Assembly: GCA_900542465.1 (NCBI GenBank)
Contig: UQNS01000006.1
Location: forward strand, 41,430-105,429
Direction of reading: 5' to 3'
Origin: an uncultured Eubacteriales bacterium
GTDB lineage: Bacteria > Bacillota > Clostridia > Lachnospirales > Lachnospiraceae
DNA length: 64,000 nucleotides
Shown piece by piece: positions 1-10,008 of the stretch (positions are counted from its first letter, which is position 1; every line of letters starts with the position of its first letter). Both the position numbers and the translations under genes were made by a program. Under the pieces are notes generated by a model. The model ran no database searches. It was not told where the DNA came from and saw nothing but the letters and a program-made list of their open reading frames with translations.

Positions 1-933
1 AATTTTGCAGTATTCTATGCACTTGTAAAGCCGGGTGATACTATACTTGGAATGAGCCTTGACTGCGGCGGTCACCTTTCGCATGGTTCACCTGCTAATA
101 TATCAGGTGACTATTATAATATTGTTCCTTATGGAGTTAATGAAGAAGGCTTTATCGATTATGATGAGCTTAGAAGACTTGCGAAGGAAAATCAGCCGAA
201 GATGATCATTGCAGGTGCGTCAGCGTATGCAAGAACTATCGACTTTGCGAAGTTCAGAGAGATCGCAGATGAGGTCGGAGCCTATCTTTTTGTGGATATG
301 GCTCATATCGCAGGTCTTGTGGCAGGCGGACAGCATCCAAGTCCATTTCCTCACGCACATGTTGTAACAACTACAACACATAAGACTCTCAGGGGACCAA
401 GAGGCGGTATGATCCTTTCATCAGAGGAATTTGCGGCTGAGCACAAGCTTAATAAGGCCATTTTCCCGGGTATTCAGGGCGGCCCGCTTATGCACGTAAT
501 TGCAGCTAAAGCTGTTTGTTTTAAAGAGGCGCTTGACTCAAGCTTCAAGATTTATGCGGAGAATGTAGTTAAGAATGCAAAAGCACTCTGTGAGGGACTG
601 CAGAGCCGTGGATTTAAGATAGTGTCAGGTGGAACGGATAATCACCTTATGCTCGTGGATCTTACTAATACAGGAAAGACAGGTAAGGAAGTTGAAGCTA
701 TTCTTGATGCTGTAAATATTACCTGCAACAAGAATACTATACCTAATGATCCGGCTTCTCCATTTGTTACTTCCGGTATCCGTCTTGGAACTCCGGCCGT
801 TACAGCGAGAGGCTTCAATACAGATGATTGCGATAAGATAGCTGAGGCTATTAAGCTTGCCGTATTCGATAATGATGCCGAAGGTGCAAAAACGATCGTT
901 AAGGGACTTACAGAAAAGTATCCTCTTTATTGA
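1..933 (+). CDS. glyA: Serine hydroxymethyltransferase, 5'-truncated by window edge
   Basis: This cytosolic PLP enzyme interconverts serine and glycine while loading a one-carbon unit onto tetrahydrofolate. The reading frame is open from base 1 with family sequence ([16 protein letters not shown]) ahead of the first internal ATG at base 52, so the gene starts outside the window. The PLP-lysine motif [14 protein letters not shown] and the C-terminal region with [15 protein letters not shown] are both present and intact. The gene ends in front of a strong bidirectional terminator shared with the convergent AraD gene. Its one-carbon product feeds the MetF/MetE and purine genes found later in the window. 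The identification is secure; only the N-terminus is missing. Confidence 0.97.
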   Translation, partial: NFAVFYALVKPGDTILGMSLDCGGHLSHGSPANISGDYYNIVPYGVNEEGFIDYDELRRLAKENQPKMIIAGASAYARTIDFAKFREIADEVGAYLFVDMAHIAGLVAGGQHPSPFPHAHVVTTTTHKTLRGPRGGMILSSEEFAAEHKLNKAIFPGIQGGPLMHVIAAKAVCFKEALDSSFKIYAENVVKNAKALCEGLQSRGFKIVSGGTDNHLMLVDLTNTGKTGKEVEAILDAVNITCNKNTIPNDPASPFVTSGIRLGTPAVTARGFNTDDCDKIAEAIKLAVFDNDAEGAKTIVKGLTEKYPLY

Positions 934-970
934 TGATCGGACAGGCTCTTCTCCTGCTATAAAACATAAA

Positions 971-1007
971 AAAATGAGACCGACTATAAAGTCGGTCTCA
1001 TTTTTTT
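971..1007. terminator. Bidirectional intrinsic terminator between glyA and araD-like gene
   Basis: A perfect 10-bp stem (TGAGACCGAC with GTCGGTCTCA) closes a 6-nt loop and is flanked by A4 on the left and T7 on the right. It can therefore stop transcripts from both convergent genes. Confidence 0.93.
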
Positions 1008-1015
1008 ATGGCGGA

Positions 1016-1723
1016 TCATTGATCGTTTGCTTTCTGTCCGTAATATGAATTGATTCCGTGTTTTCGGTTAAAGTGCTTGTCCAGGACATAGGATGGTGTG
1101 AAAGTATGTGGATTTAAGGCCATAGTCTTAATGTTCATGTCTGCAACAGTTTCTAAAACGACAGCGGTCTCAACGCTGGACATAGCATCTTTACCAAAGG
1201 TAAAAGGCCCGTGGTTTTTTACAAGGATAGCAGGAATATTGAGCGGGTCAAAGTTTTTGGTTTTGATGGTCTCTACGATAACGAGACCGGTGTTTAACTC
1301 ATAATCACCATTTACCTCTTCTTCCGTAAGGGCTCTGGTGCAGGTAACGTCTCCATAAAAATAGTCGGCATGAGTAGTGCCCATACAGCGTATCTCCATA
1401 CCGGCCTGGGCGAAAACGGTAGCATTAGGTGAGTGAGTGTGGCATATGCCGCTTACATCATGAAAGGCCTTATAGATTTCTATATGAGTCTTAGTATCGG
1501 AAGAGGGGTTTAAATGGCCCTCAATAACATCGCCGGAGATAAGGTTAACAACGACCATATCTTCAGGGGTCAGTTCGTCGTAAGGGATACCGGATGGTTT
1601 TATTACGACAAGCTGCCTTGCGGGGTCGATCTCACTTACATTTCCCCAGGTATATATAACGATTCCGCTGGCAGCAAGTGCTTTATTGGCTGCACATACT
1701 CTTTCTTTGATATCTTCTAACAT
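1016..1723 (-). CDS. araD: L-ribulose-5-phosphate 4-epimerase (AraD family)
   Basis: A class II aldolase-fold zinc enzyme predicted to interconvert L-ribulose 5-phosphate and D-xylulose 5-phosphate. The 235-residue length fits the family. The known E. coli AraD active-site set is visible at the same numbers: D76 in PSSDTKTH, H95 and H97 in HTHS, D120 in THAD, and H171 in NHGPF. It is the last gene of a minus-strand operon, 18 nt after the cytidylyltransferase, with a GGGAG ribosome binding site. No arabinose kinase or isomerase is nearby. The context therefore points to supplying a pentulose phosphate for a surface polymer rather than to sugar catabolism; that role is inference. Confidence 0.88.
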   Translation of the reverse strand: MLEDIKERVCAANKALAASGIVIYTWGNVSEIDPARQLVVIKPSGIPYDELTPEDMVVVNLISGDVIEGHLNPSSDTKTHIEIYKAFHDVSGICHTHSPNATVFAQAGMEIRCMGTTHADYFYGDVTCTRALTEEEVNGDYELNTGLVIVETIKTKNFDPLNIPAILVKNHGPFTFGKDAMSSVETAVVLETVADMNIKTMALNPHTFTPSYVLDKHFNRKHGINSYYGQKANDQ

Positions 1724-1741
1724 ATAAACTCCCTAACAGAC

Positions 1742-2452
1742 TTACTTAAGCCAGTCTGATTTCTTTGCGATCAACAGCGCCTTGAAAATATCAAGGTCAT
1801 CAACAGTAGTCAGTTTAATATTCTTTTCGGAGCCTGATGAAAAATAAACAGGCTCCCCCATTTCGACCTTAAGAGTACAGGAAGCTACGGAGTTGGTGAT
1901 CCCGGCTTCAAGGGCTCTTTTATGCAGGTCAGCTATTTCTCCAAGTATAAAACCCTGAGGTGTCTGGGTCCTCTTAAGGTTATCACGGGGATAACTTTTA
2001 GTTGAGGACGCGCCGTCAGTTGTTTCGAGCATGGCCTCGGCACATGGTATAGTAGCGATAGCGCACCCTTTATCCTTTGTGGTGCCTATGCAGTCGGAAA
2101 TGATCTCGCCGGAGACCATGGGACGAATAGAGTCATGTATCAGGACGATATCTTCAGGACTGTAATGTTCCATAAGCTCATATATACCATTGCGAATGGA
2201 ATCCTGGCCGTTTTCTCCTCCGGGAACTATATGCTTTAACTTGGATATATTAAACTGCTTTGCGTATGCAGCAAGCACATTCTCCCATCCTTCAATACAT
2301 ACGACGCCGATAACATCTATTTCAGGATGAGTCTGAAAGGCTTCAAGTGTGTAAACGATCACAGGCTTTTCATTAACAGTAAGAAACTGTTTTGGAATAT
2401 CCTGCCCCATTCTTTTGCCGGATCCTCCGGCAATGATCAGACTTATATTCAT
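1742..2452 (-). CDS. IspD/TarI-family cytidylyltransferase (candidate pentitol-phosphate cytidylyltransferase)
   Basis: A CTP-dependent nucleotidyltransferase of 236 residues. The nucleotide-binding motif GGSGKRMG lies at residues 9-16 and is followed by PKQF with Lys21. IHDSIRPMV, RTQTPQGF and the C-terminal SEKNIKLTT block follow. The overall pattern is closer to TarI (ribitol-5-phosphate cytidylyltransferase) than to housekeeping IspD: it sits between sugar-modifying genes and away from other isoprenoid genes. The gene starts 28 nt after the SDR gene with a GGGGAGA ribosome binding site. It would make a CDP-activated pentose or pentitol for a teichoic-acid-like polymer. Exact substrate is unknown, and IspD function is the alternative. 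Confidence 0.8.
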   Translation of the reverse strand: MNISLIIAGGSGKRMGQDIPKQFLTVNEKPVIVYTLEAFQTHPEIDVIGVVCIEGWENVLAAYAKQFNISKLKHIVPGGENGQDSIRNGIYELMEHYSPEDIVLIHDSIRPMVSGEIISDCIGTTKDKGCAIATIPCAEAMLETTDGASSTKSYPRDNLKRTQTPQGFILGEIADLHKRALEAGITNSVASCTLKVEMGEPVYFSSGSEKNIKLTTVDDLDIFKALLIAKKSDWLK

Positions 2453-2480
2453 AGCATTTCTCCCCTTATTAAGTCATTTT

Positions 2481-3524
2481 TTAATCTTCATATGATTCTA
2501 ATGCGGCTCTGACACCATCAGTAAGTGAAAATACAGGTTTCCAGCCAAGAGAGAGGATCTTTCCGGGATCCAGAGAAGAGTTCTTCATAAGATTTCCTGA
2601 CCTTTTTTCAAAATCACTGGCGTTTTCAAACACAACATTTACTCCGGATATCTTTGCGAATTCCTCTGCGATATCTCTTATGCTTGCGGCAGAGCAGGGA
2701 TCGGAGATATTGTAGGCGTTGGCGCTTTTTCCGTTAAGTAGTACATACAGACAGGCTGAGGCACAGTCGAGAGTATAACAATAGGAACGGATCTGACTTC
2801 CGGAGCTCTTTAAGATGATATCCTGTTTTCGGTATGCTCTTCTCAAAAACTGGGCAGATGCTCTGGAATCCGTATCGGTGATACTTGGTCCATATATATG
2901 TCCGGGTCTTAAGATCACCGTATCCAAGTCATATTCTTCATGGTAGGCGATGCAAAGTGACTCGCCGCTTCTTTTGGAGTTAGGATATGAAGCTCGGGGA
3001 TTCAGGACATCCACATATCCGTAATCACTTTCATTAAAGGGACTGTTGTCGTTTTTGTTGCCGTAGATCTCACTGGAGGATATAAACAAAAAACGGCTAA
3101 GGCCACCATCCGTAAATGAAGCAAGCAGGCTGTTAAGACCGCATACATTAGACAGGATGGTTTCAACAGGATGTTTTAATATGCTTTCAGGATCTGAATT
3201 ACTGGCGGCATGAATGACATAATCAGGCTTTATACTGCAAGACCATGGCTTTGCAGCGTCAAAAGGAATATAAGTATAGTCGCAGCCTTCTGTAAAGCAT
3301 CTGAAGCGCGACTGAAGTTTTATCTTATCTCTGCATGCCAGAAAAATTTTAATATTAGAGTCACGGGTCTTATTAATGCGGAACAGAATATCGGCTATAG
3401 CAGAACCTATCATTCCGCTTGCACCTGTAATTAAGACAGATCTGTTAAAAAGAGATCCTATATCAGATAGAGTTTCAAATATCTTATCAACATCATCCCA
3501 ATATTTTTTTGAATATTTAAGCAC
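2481..3524 (-). CDS. Extended SDR, NAD-dependent epimerase/dehydratase family
   Basis: A 347-residue Rossmann-fold sugar-nucleotide-type enzyme. The NAD motif GASGMIG is at residues 34-40, the SSSE segment at 149-152 and the YxxxK pair at Y180/K184. HIYGP and SYCYTLDCASACL, typical of UDP-glucuronate decarboxylase and 4-epimerase relatives, follow. The start is GTG with an AAGGA ribosome binding site. It is the first gene of the operon with the cytidylyltransferase and AraD. A sugar-nucleotide epimerase or dehydratase acting on the CDP-linked product, or a pentulose-phosphate reductase as in bifunctional Bcs1-type proteins, are both possible. The substrate cannot be read from sequence. Confidence 0.85.
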   Translation of the reverse strand: MLKYSKKYWDDVDKIFETLSDIGSLFNRSVLITGASGMIGSAIADILFRINKTRDSNIKIFLACRDKIKLQSRFRCFTEGCDYTYIPFDAAKPWSCSIKPDYVIHAASNSDPESILKHPVETILSNVCGLNSLLASFTDGGLSRFLFISSSEIYGNKNDNSPFNESDYGYVDVLNPRASYPNSKRSGESLCIAYHEEYDLDTVILRPGHIYGPSITDTDSRASAQFLRRAYRKQDIILKSSGSQIRSYCYTLDCASACLYVLLNGKSANAYNISDPCSAASIRDIAEEFAKISGVNVVFENASDFEKRSGNLMKNSSLDPGKILSLGWKPVFSLTDGVRAALESYED

Positions 3525-3718
3525 TGGTCCTTAACCTCATTTTTCGCAATTACCTATGAAATACAGATAAAATAATTATATATTTTTTCAAAGCTTATAT
3601 CAACGTATCAATGCGAAGGGGAATATAAATCCGATCTGATATGTACGAAGAATGCTTCATATGCAGCGCCGTATTATGTTACAATTCTACATAAATAAAA
3701 AGAAAAGCGGGAAAATAA

Positions 3719-4765
3719 ATGGAAAAGATTTTATCTATTTCAGTAGCATCATATATGGTGGAAGATTATATAAGGGACACACTTGAATCATGTATTATTC
3801 CGGAAATAATGGATGATATAGAGGTGTTGGTCATAGTGGATGGAGTTTGTGACAGAACGCCGGAGATCGCAAAAGAATTCGAGAGCAGATATCCGGATAC
3901 TTTCAGAGTGATAATCAAAGAAAATGGCGGTTATGGGACAGCCGTAAACAGAGGAGTAACTGAAGCGAGGGGGAAATACTTCAAATGTCTGGATGGGGAT
4001 GATTCATTCAATAAAGAAGGGCTGAAGGACCTCGTTGATTTTCTGAAGGAGACGGATGCCGACTGGATAGTATCTTCATATGAGAGACTGGAAGAGGGAG
4101 ATCGCAGCCTCAGAGAAATAGTAGATCCGGTGGCTCCTTCATATAAGATGCGGGTGAACAAGATCGATTTTTATGCGGCAAGAGCAGATTTTAATGTGGA
4201 ATGCGGAGTATGGCTAAATACTATAAGAACTCAGATATTAAAAGACCACCTTCCAAAACTTCCTGGGAAATGTAATTTTACGGATGAGCTGGTAAATGTC
4301 TGTTTTCTGCCATATGTGAAGATATTTGCCTGTACATTTAAGCCGGTCTATAAATATTTGCTAAGAAAAAGACCGGTAAGTGATTCTTCAAGAATGAAGC
4401 TGCTGCAGAATTTTATATTTATAAGAAAAAAACAGCTAGAGAGTTTCGGCAGGATGACAGGTGAGTATGTAGCAAATTACAGAAATTATAAATACAGGGT
4501 CAGGGTGTATTATCAGAAGCTCATATGGAATATTCTCGGAATGAAGCCATCTGCAATGATGCTTAAGGAGCTGAAGGATATAGAATCTTACTGCAGAGCC
4601 AAAGCACCGGCGATATATAAGGCTATGGAAGATAAAGAACAGCTGGGGAAAAAGGCGTTTATAATGAGTGCTCTGAGGAGGAGTAATTATGCATATCCGA
4701 TAAGGCTCGTGGCGTACAGGTTCATGAAAAATTATATTGACAGAAGAGAGCATATTTCCGGATAA
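3719..4765 (+). CDS. Family 2 glycosyltransferase
   Basis: A GT-A fold transferase of 348 residues. The N-terminal 110 residues show the standard GT2 order: ISVASYMVEDYI at the nucleotide-binding start, VIVDGVCDRT, then ENGGYGTAVNRG, then the metal-binding region LDGDDSF with DGDD at residues 92-95. The basic C-terminal half, rich in Arg, Lys and Tyr, is less characteristic. No membrane segment is obvious. It is divergent from the SDR-cytidylyltransferase-AraD operon across a 194-bp gap and probably adds a sugar to a surface polymer. The ribosome binding site is weak (AAAGCGGG). Sugar donor and acceptor are unknown. Confidence 0.87.
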   Translation: MEKILSISVASYMVEDYIRDTLESCIIPEIMDDIEVLVIVDGVCDRTPEIAKEFESRYPDTFRVIIKENGGYGTAVNRGVTEARGKYFKCLDGDDSFNKEGLKDLVDFLKETDADWIVSSYERLEEGDRSLREIVDPVAPSYKMRVNKIDFYAARADFNVECGVWLNTIRTQILKDHLPKLPGKCNFTDELVNVCFLPYVKIFACTFKPVYKYLLRKRPVSDSSRMKLLQNFIFIRKKQLESFGRMTGEYVANYRNYKYRVRVYYQKLIWNILGMKPSAMMLKELKDIESYCRAKAPAIYKAMEDKEQLGKKAFIMSALRRSNYAYPIRLVAYRFMKNYIDRREHISG

Positions 4766-4776
4766 GGGGAGTAATT

Positions 4777-7483
4777 ATGCATATCAGTAAAAGGACTATA
4801 ACTGCAGATATTGTATGTTTGATGCTTGTAGTTGCTGCCGGGATCATTCATGTAGTAATGTATCAGGCTGAAAACTGGTATGTTTCAGAGGATAATATTA
4901 TATTTCTGCTTTATGCATCAGCATCTGTAACCTGGATATAGCAGATTAGAAGAAGAGTCATATCTAAGTGTGTAAGGGGCTATATGACAGGACTGGGAGT
5001 TCTGATGATCATATATATGGCTGTTCGTACATTCAGATGTGTTTATATTCCGGAAGATAATTTTGTCTCCAGATATTTATGGTACAGCTATTACCCGTTA
5101 ACTCTCATAATGGTCCTGTTTATACTGTTTTCAGTCCTTCATATCGGGAAAGGTGAGGAAGAAGATATAAATCCGAGATGGAAGCGTATGTATATTCCGG
5201 TCGTGATCCTGTCGGCTCTTATGCTTACCAATGATCTTCATCAGAAGATATTTTATTTTGAAGAGGGTATAAGTGGCTGGACTGAGGTCAATGTGAGGTA
5301 TGGCCTTTTATACTTTGCAGAGCATCTGTATATATGGTCAGTAATGCTTGCGGCAATATTTATTTCATTTATCCGCTGTTCCATAAAAAACAGGCGAAAA
5401 TATATATGGGCGCCATTGCTTCCGCTTGTGCTGGGATTTATATACTCCATGCCGTATATTATCCACCTGGAGTGTCTGTCATATATCAGGATCGCAATAA
5501 ACCTGCCTGAGATATCCTGTGTAATAATGGGAGTTTTTATGGAAAATCTTATTATTACAAGGCTTATTCCATCGAATGATAATTATAATGAATTCTGGAG
5601 GACCGCATCTATAGGCGGAGGCATAGCAGATACAAGTGGCCGCGTGGTTATAAAGTCAGACAGATGGCCTGATATCAACGTTGATGAGATAATAAGAGCC
5701 GGAAAAGATTCAGTACTGTTGGATAAGGATAAAGTTCTTAAGAGCAATCCGGTCTCAGGAGGTAGATGCTTATGGATGAAGGATATTTCTAAAGTAAATG
5801 AGCTTAATGCAGAGCTTCAAGAATTGGGAGATATACTATCAGAAGAAAATACGATGATAGCCGCTGAGAATAAAATGAGAGAAGAAGAGGCCCGCATAAA
5901 AGAGCAGTCAGAGCTTTATCGTAAAATATCGGTAAAGCTCCGGCCTCATCTGGACAGATTGAACCATATGCTTGAGGACCTTCCGGAGGAAGAGGAAGCA
6001 TTCAGGGATACCATGAAAAAGGCTTCGATAATAAATGCATATATCAAACGCTATTCAAACCTTTTAATACTTCATGAAAATGATGCCAGTATTTCTTCAG
6101 ATGAATTGAAGCTGTCAATTGAAGAGTCAATGTCATACATGGAAATGGCGGGGATCGAAAGTTACCTCATATGGGATCTGAATGGAGATATAGATGCGAA
6201 CAATGCGCTTATGCTTTATGAAAAGTTTGAAAATGCCGCAGAGTCATCAATGCAGTCGGCTGCTGCAACAATGACAAGAGTTTCAGGAACTGATGAGAAG
6301 ATCTGTCTTATAAATGCGAAAAAGCTGCTGATTGCAGTCAGTGCAATATTAATGTCTGTAAGTTTTTTCGTATCTCAGGTATTAGCCGATCTTGCATTGG
6401 AAAAAATGGGCGGTGATACTGATAAGCTTATTTCTCTGCAACTGGCAAAAGCTGTTTCACCGGAAGCAGCTTATGTTATCCTGGCAGGTCTGGTGGCATG
6501 TGAGCTGATACTCATAAAAAAATATATAGAACAGAGGAGAACTTCCCTGTCACGAAGTTCTATCAAGGAGAGCTTTTACAGTCTTCCGGATGGGGTCTGT
6601 TTTTCAAGTATGGACGGAATGCCGTTTCTTGTAAATCAAACTATGAATGAAGTGTGTAATGATATTTTTGGTACGACTGTAAGAAATACGAATGAATGTG
6701 ACAGAAGGCTTGAGTAAGGGGAGGTCAGACCTGGTATTCACATAGACAGTACAGGCAGCGGGTATATCGTCAAAACTTCAAAAGCTGTCTGGGATATAAA
6801 ATACACATTTCATGATCATATCAAGGAGATCACTGCAGTAAATATCACGGAAGAATACCATCTTACCGAAGAGATAAGAGAAGGCAATGAAAGATTGTTT
6901 CAGGGCAAATGAAAGACTCAAAGAATACAGCAGTAAAGTTGATTCATACATGAGAGAAAAAGAAATACTGGCAGCTAAAATAAAGGTCCATGATGATATA
7001 GGAAGGTCTTTGATTGCGTTAAAAACGTACTTAAATGAAGATTCAGATGACAGAGAGTCTCTTATAAGATTATGGAAAAACAGTATACTTCTCATGAGAG
7101 GCGATGCGGAAGCTCATAAAGAAGCGGATGGATGGGAAAATCTGCTTCTTGCAGCAGAACGTCTCAATATAGGCATAGATATCGATGGAAAGTTTCCGGA
7201 GGACAGGGGGAAAATGGATATATACATTGACCTCCTGCTGGAATGTCTTACTAATACCGCTCGTCATGCCGGAGGAAACAGATTATTCTTTGCGCTCAGG
7301 GAAGATGAGGGTCATTATTATATAGACATAAAAAATAACGGTATCCAGCCTGAAAATGAGATAAGAAAGACAGGCGGTCTGGCAAATATCGACAGAAGTA
7401 TAGAACTGGCAGGCGGCAGGATGAGTATAGAAACTTTTCCGCAATTCGTCATTAAGGCGAGGCTTCCGAAAGGAGTAGTCTGA
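4777..7483 (+). pseudogene. Decayed multi-TM sensor histidine kinase (two in-frame stops and one frameshift)
   Basis: ATG at 4777 (ribosome binding site GGGGAG) opens a frame interrupted by TAG at 4939-4941, continued in the same frame to TAA at 6715-6717, and continued again to about base 6900. There a one-base shift moves the reading to the next frame, ending at 7483. In order the product shows about seven or eight membrane segments; a segment with GGGIADTSGR; a long coiled coil; a DHp-like stretch containing AYIKRYSNL; more membrane helices; a PAS-like block (LPDGVCFSSMDG); the phosphoacceptor helix VHDDIGRSL; and an ATPase domain with the N-box LLLECLTNTARHAGG. Homology runs straight through each stop, so this is one dead gene rather than three. 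It may represent two adjacent sensor genes fused. It is followed 1 nt later by its truncated response regulator. Confidence 0.88.
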
Positions 7484-7484
7484 T

Positions 7485-7778
7485 ATGGATAAAATAAAGG
7501 TCATGATCGTTGACGATCAATATGTACCAAGAGAGATGTTTCGGATGTATATAGAAGGCAGTGACAGGTATGAACTTGCCGCCTGCATAAATTCTGCGGC
7601 ATTTGCTCCGGCCTATATTATAAATGACAAGATAGATCTTATACTTATGGATATTCTTATGAATGATGGTTCTAACGGGCTGGAAGTAGCGGAACGTATC
7701 AAGAGGTCAGATCCGGAGATAAAGATCATTGCCGTGACGAGCATGCTTGAAGCGAATTGGATAAAAAAAGCAAAATGA
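7485..7778 (+). pseudogene. Truncated response regulator (receiver domain only, 3' end lost)
   Basis: The receiver domain of the partner regulator. The acidic pair VDDQ is near residue 10, the phosphoacceptor Asp is in LMDIL near residue 55, and the VTSM motif is near 85. The protein ends at residue 97, before the conserved receiver lysine and the last helix. No output DNA-binding domain follows, so a NarL- or LytTR-type C-terminus has been lost. Immediately downstream the sequence changes to a cell-surface protein tail, so the 3' end was removed by a deletion or recombination. It begins 1 nt after the kinase remnant, as expected for a former two-component operon. Confidence 0.85.
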
Positions 7779-8469
7779 AGAAAAGTTTACCTCAGGTAAA
7801 TATAGATTTTCCGGCCGTGTCATAATGAGTGGAGAATCGGCGTTGACGCATATTCTGGCTAAGCCATTAAAAGTTTCAGTTAATGAGACGGTATGGGAAG
7901 AAGGAGGGGATCCTGTAAAGGAGCATAATTCATGGTACGATTTGAGATCCCCTGAAATAACGATTACAGAAGAACCTGCCGCCACGTATAGTGCATATAT
8001 CGTTCCTCCGGTAAATGGAACGGTGAAGGTAAGTAAAATGACGGGAATAGCAGAAGGTGAGGAAATTACATTAACGGTCACACCTGATGAAGGTTATGAT
8101 TTTGCGGAACTATCGGTATTAGATGTTAATCTTGATAAATGGCCTTACTCTGGTTGGGGAGCAGGTATATATAAATTTGCGATGCCGGCCTGCAACGTAG
8201 GTGTTGAAGCGAAATTAAATAAAATTCCGGTATCGTACACGATCTCATATGATCTTAATGGTGGAACGCTGTATGGAAATTAGACAAATGGACCGGAACC
8301 TTCAGAAAATTTAAAGCCTCCGGTGAAGTTAGAGGAAGTTAAAGTGAAAAAATCAACACCGGAGACCCGAGATAACGAGGGAACACTTAAATGGATACTT
8401 GCAGCGGCAATTTCTCTTTCAGGAATAATAGGAGTTGCAGCAATAAGCAGAAAGAAAAAGAATTCCTGA
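7765..8469 (+). pseudogene. 5'-truncated, stop-interrupted cell-wall-anchored surface protein
   Basis: The frame is open from a stop at 7762-7764, and coding-like sequence (GKYRFSGRVIM) precedes the first ATG at 7825. The gene therefore lost its 5' end rather than starting there. The sequence contains a Gly-rich Ig-like/InlB-type repeat region (ITLTVTPDEGYDF, TISYDLNGGTL). A TAG stop at 8281-8283 interrupts it, after which the same frame continues through a Pro/Lys linker to a sorting-signal-like end: TPETRD, a hydrophobic helix (WILAAAISLSGIIGVAAI) and RKKKNS. The expected Gly of the TG pair is Arg. The overlap with the response-regulator frame marks the junction. Confidence 0.82.
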
Positions 8470-8505
8470 TGATGCGGACAACTGGTCAAAGATATATAAT
8501 TTAAG

Positions 8506-8537
8506 AAAAGGTCCATATCGACAGATATGGACCTTTT
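8506..8537. terminator. Bidirectional terminator between surface-protein remnant and argG
   Basis: A 13-bp perfect stem (AAAAGGTCCATAT with ATATGGACCTTTT) closes a 6-nt loop. The U-tract is built into the stem ends in both directions. It terminates argG on the minus strand. Confidence 0.88.
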
Positions 8538-8572
8538 ATATGTATTATTGAGGATATAGCGCCTAAATGATC

Positions 8573-9793
8573 TTATTTATCATTTTCTGCGTCTTTCATC
8601 GCTCTTACTTTCATTGAGAGACCAAAAAGGTTGATGAAGCCGTTAGCGTCCTTGTGGTCATAAAGATCACCTGTTGTAAATGAAGCAATAGATTCATTAT
8701 AAAGGGAGTTAGGTGAAGTAGTGCCGGCCTTGATGATGTTGCCTTTGTAGAGTTTGAATCTGACCTGACCGGTAACCTTTTCTTCAGTTGAATCAACAAA
8801 TGCCTGAAGAGCCTCACGAAGTGGCGTGAACCATTTTCCTTCATAAACTACCTGAGCAAATTTATTGGCAATATTGATCTTTTCAGCGTATGTATCACGG
8901 TCAAGGATAAGCTCTTCGAGCTGCTGATGCGCTTCATAAAGGATCGTTCCGCCTGGAGTCTCATAGACACCGCGGGATTTCATGCCGACAACACGGTTCT
9001 CAACTATATCTACTATGCCTACGCCATGCTTGCCGCCGAGTTTGTTTAATTCACGGACGATGTCGGAAAGTTTCATGGCCTTACCGTTAACAGCGACAGG
9101 CTTGCCTGATACGAAATCGATAGTTACATATTCACCTTCTTCAGGAGCATCTTCAGGTGAGTTGGAAAGAACGAGCAGATGCTTGTAATCAGGTTCATTT
9201 GCAGGATCCTCAAGTTCAAGACCCTCATGTGATATGTGCCATATATTACGGTCACGGCTGTATGAGTCGCTTGATGATGAGAATGGAAGATTGATCCCAT
9301 GGGCCTGACAGTACGCGATCTCATCTTCACGGGACTGAAGAGTCCATTTTTCATCTCGCCATGGAGCGATGATCTTAAGATCAGGAGCAAGAGCCTTTAT
9401 CGTAAGCTCAAAACGGACCTGATCGTTACCCTTGCCTGTAGCTCCGTGGCAGATAGCTGTAGCATTTTCTTTTCTTGCGATCTCTACAAGACGCTTAGCG
9501 ATGAGAGGGCGTGCCATACTGGTTCCGAGGAGATATTTATCCTCATAGACAGCGTGAGCCTTAATGCATGGAAGAACATATTCGTCACAGAATTCGTCTG
9601 TTAAGTCTTCTATGTAGAGCTTGGAAGCGCCTGATGCAAGGGCGCGTTCTTCAAGACCGTCAAGCTCCTCCTCCTGTCCGACATCTGCACATACGCAGAC
9701 AACTTCAGCGTTGTTATAGTTTTCCTGGAGCCATGGAATTATAGTTGTAGTATCAAGACCACCGGAATAAGCAAGAATAACTTTTTCTTTCAT
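8573..9793 (-). CDS. argG: Argininosuccinate synthase
   Basis: This cytosolic ATP-dependent ligase joins citrulline and aspartate to argininosuccinate, the penultimate step of arginine synthesis. It has 406 residues, normal for the family. The PP-loop motif AYSGGLDT lies at residues 9-16. [13 protein letters not shown] and the substrate-binding run [20 protein letters not shown] follow. It is transcribed divergently from argCJBD across a 299-bp region carrying ARG-box-like sequences. argH is not in the window. A ribosome binding site (AAAGGA) precedes the ATG. Confidence 0.97.
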   Translation of the reverse strand: MKEKVILAYSGGLDTTTIIPWLQENYNNAEVVCVCADVGQEEELDGLEERALASGASKLYIEDLTDEFCDEYVLPCIKAHAVYEDKYLLGTSMARPLIAKRLVEIARKENATAICHGATGKGNDQVRFELTIKALAPDLKIIAPWRDEKWTLQSREDEIAYCQAHGINLPFSSSSDSYSRDRNIWHISHEGLELEDPANEPDYKHLLVLSNSPEDAPEEGEYVTIDFVSGKPVAVNGKAMKLSDIVRELNKLGGKHGVGIVDIVENRVVGMKSRGVYETPGGTILYEAHQQLEELILDRDTYAEKINIANKFAQVVYEGKWFTPLREALQAFVDSTEEKVTGQVRFKLYKGNIIKAGTTSPNSLYNESIASFTTGDLYDHKDANGFINLFGLSMKVRAMKDAENDK

Positions 9794-9882
9794 AAGATAA
9801 ATGTCCTTTCTGACAGTGATGTCATAATTTACTTTAATTACATGAAACTATAATACAGGACAGGTAAAAAATCAAGCACATA

Positions 9883-9930
9883 AATGCATAAAAATACAAA
9901 TAAACCGCAAAATATGCATAAATATTATAA
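9883..9930. promoter_or_regulatory. Two ARG-box-like sites between argG and argC
   Basis: Two AT-rich 18-mers, at 9883-9900 (AATGCATAAAAATACAAA) and 9913-9930 (TATGCATAAATATTATAA), resemble the ArgR/AhrC operator consensus of Gram-positive bacteria; the first matches about 14 of 18 positions by eye. Both share the core ATGCATAAA. They lie between a plausible argG minus-strand promoter (TTGATT, 17 nt, TATAGT) and the argC promoter. Arginine-responsive repression of both transcripts is inferred. The remaining sequence of this 299-bp gap is AT-rich without an ORF. Confidence 0.55.
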
Positions 9931-10008
9931 AGGTTTTGTAGATCGATATGTTTCGTTTATGATTGGAGATATTATAAAAATATTTAGATCTACATAAATA
10001 AACAGGCC

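Noticed and set aside
4939..8283. TAG codons inside coding frames (4939, 8281) as possible recoded TAG.
   Set aside because: The same locus also has a TAA (6715), a frameshift and two truncated ends, so decay explains it. All healthy genes nearby have ordinary stops.
7825..8283. 152-residue protein starting at ATG 7825.
   Set aside because: Coding-like sequence runs upstream of that ATG and downstream of its TAG, so it is part of a pseudogene, not a small intact gene.
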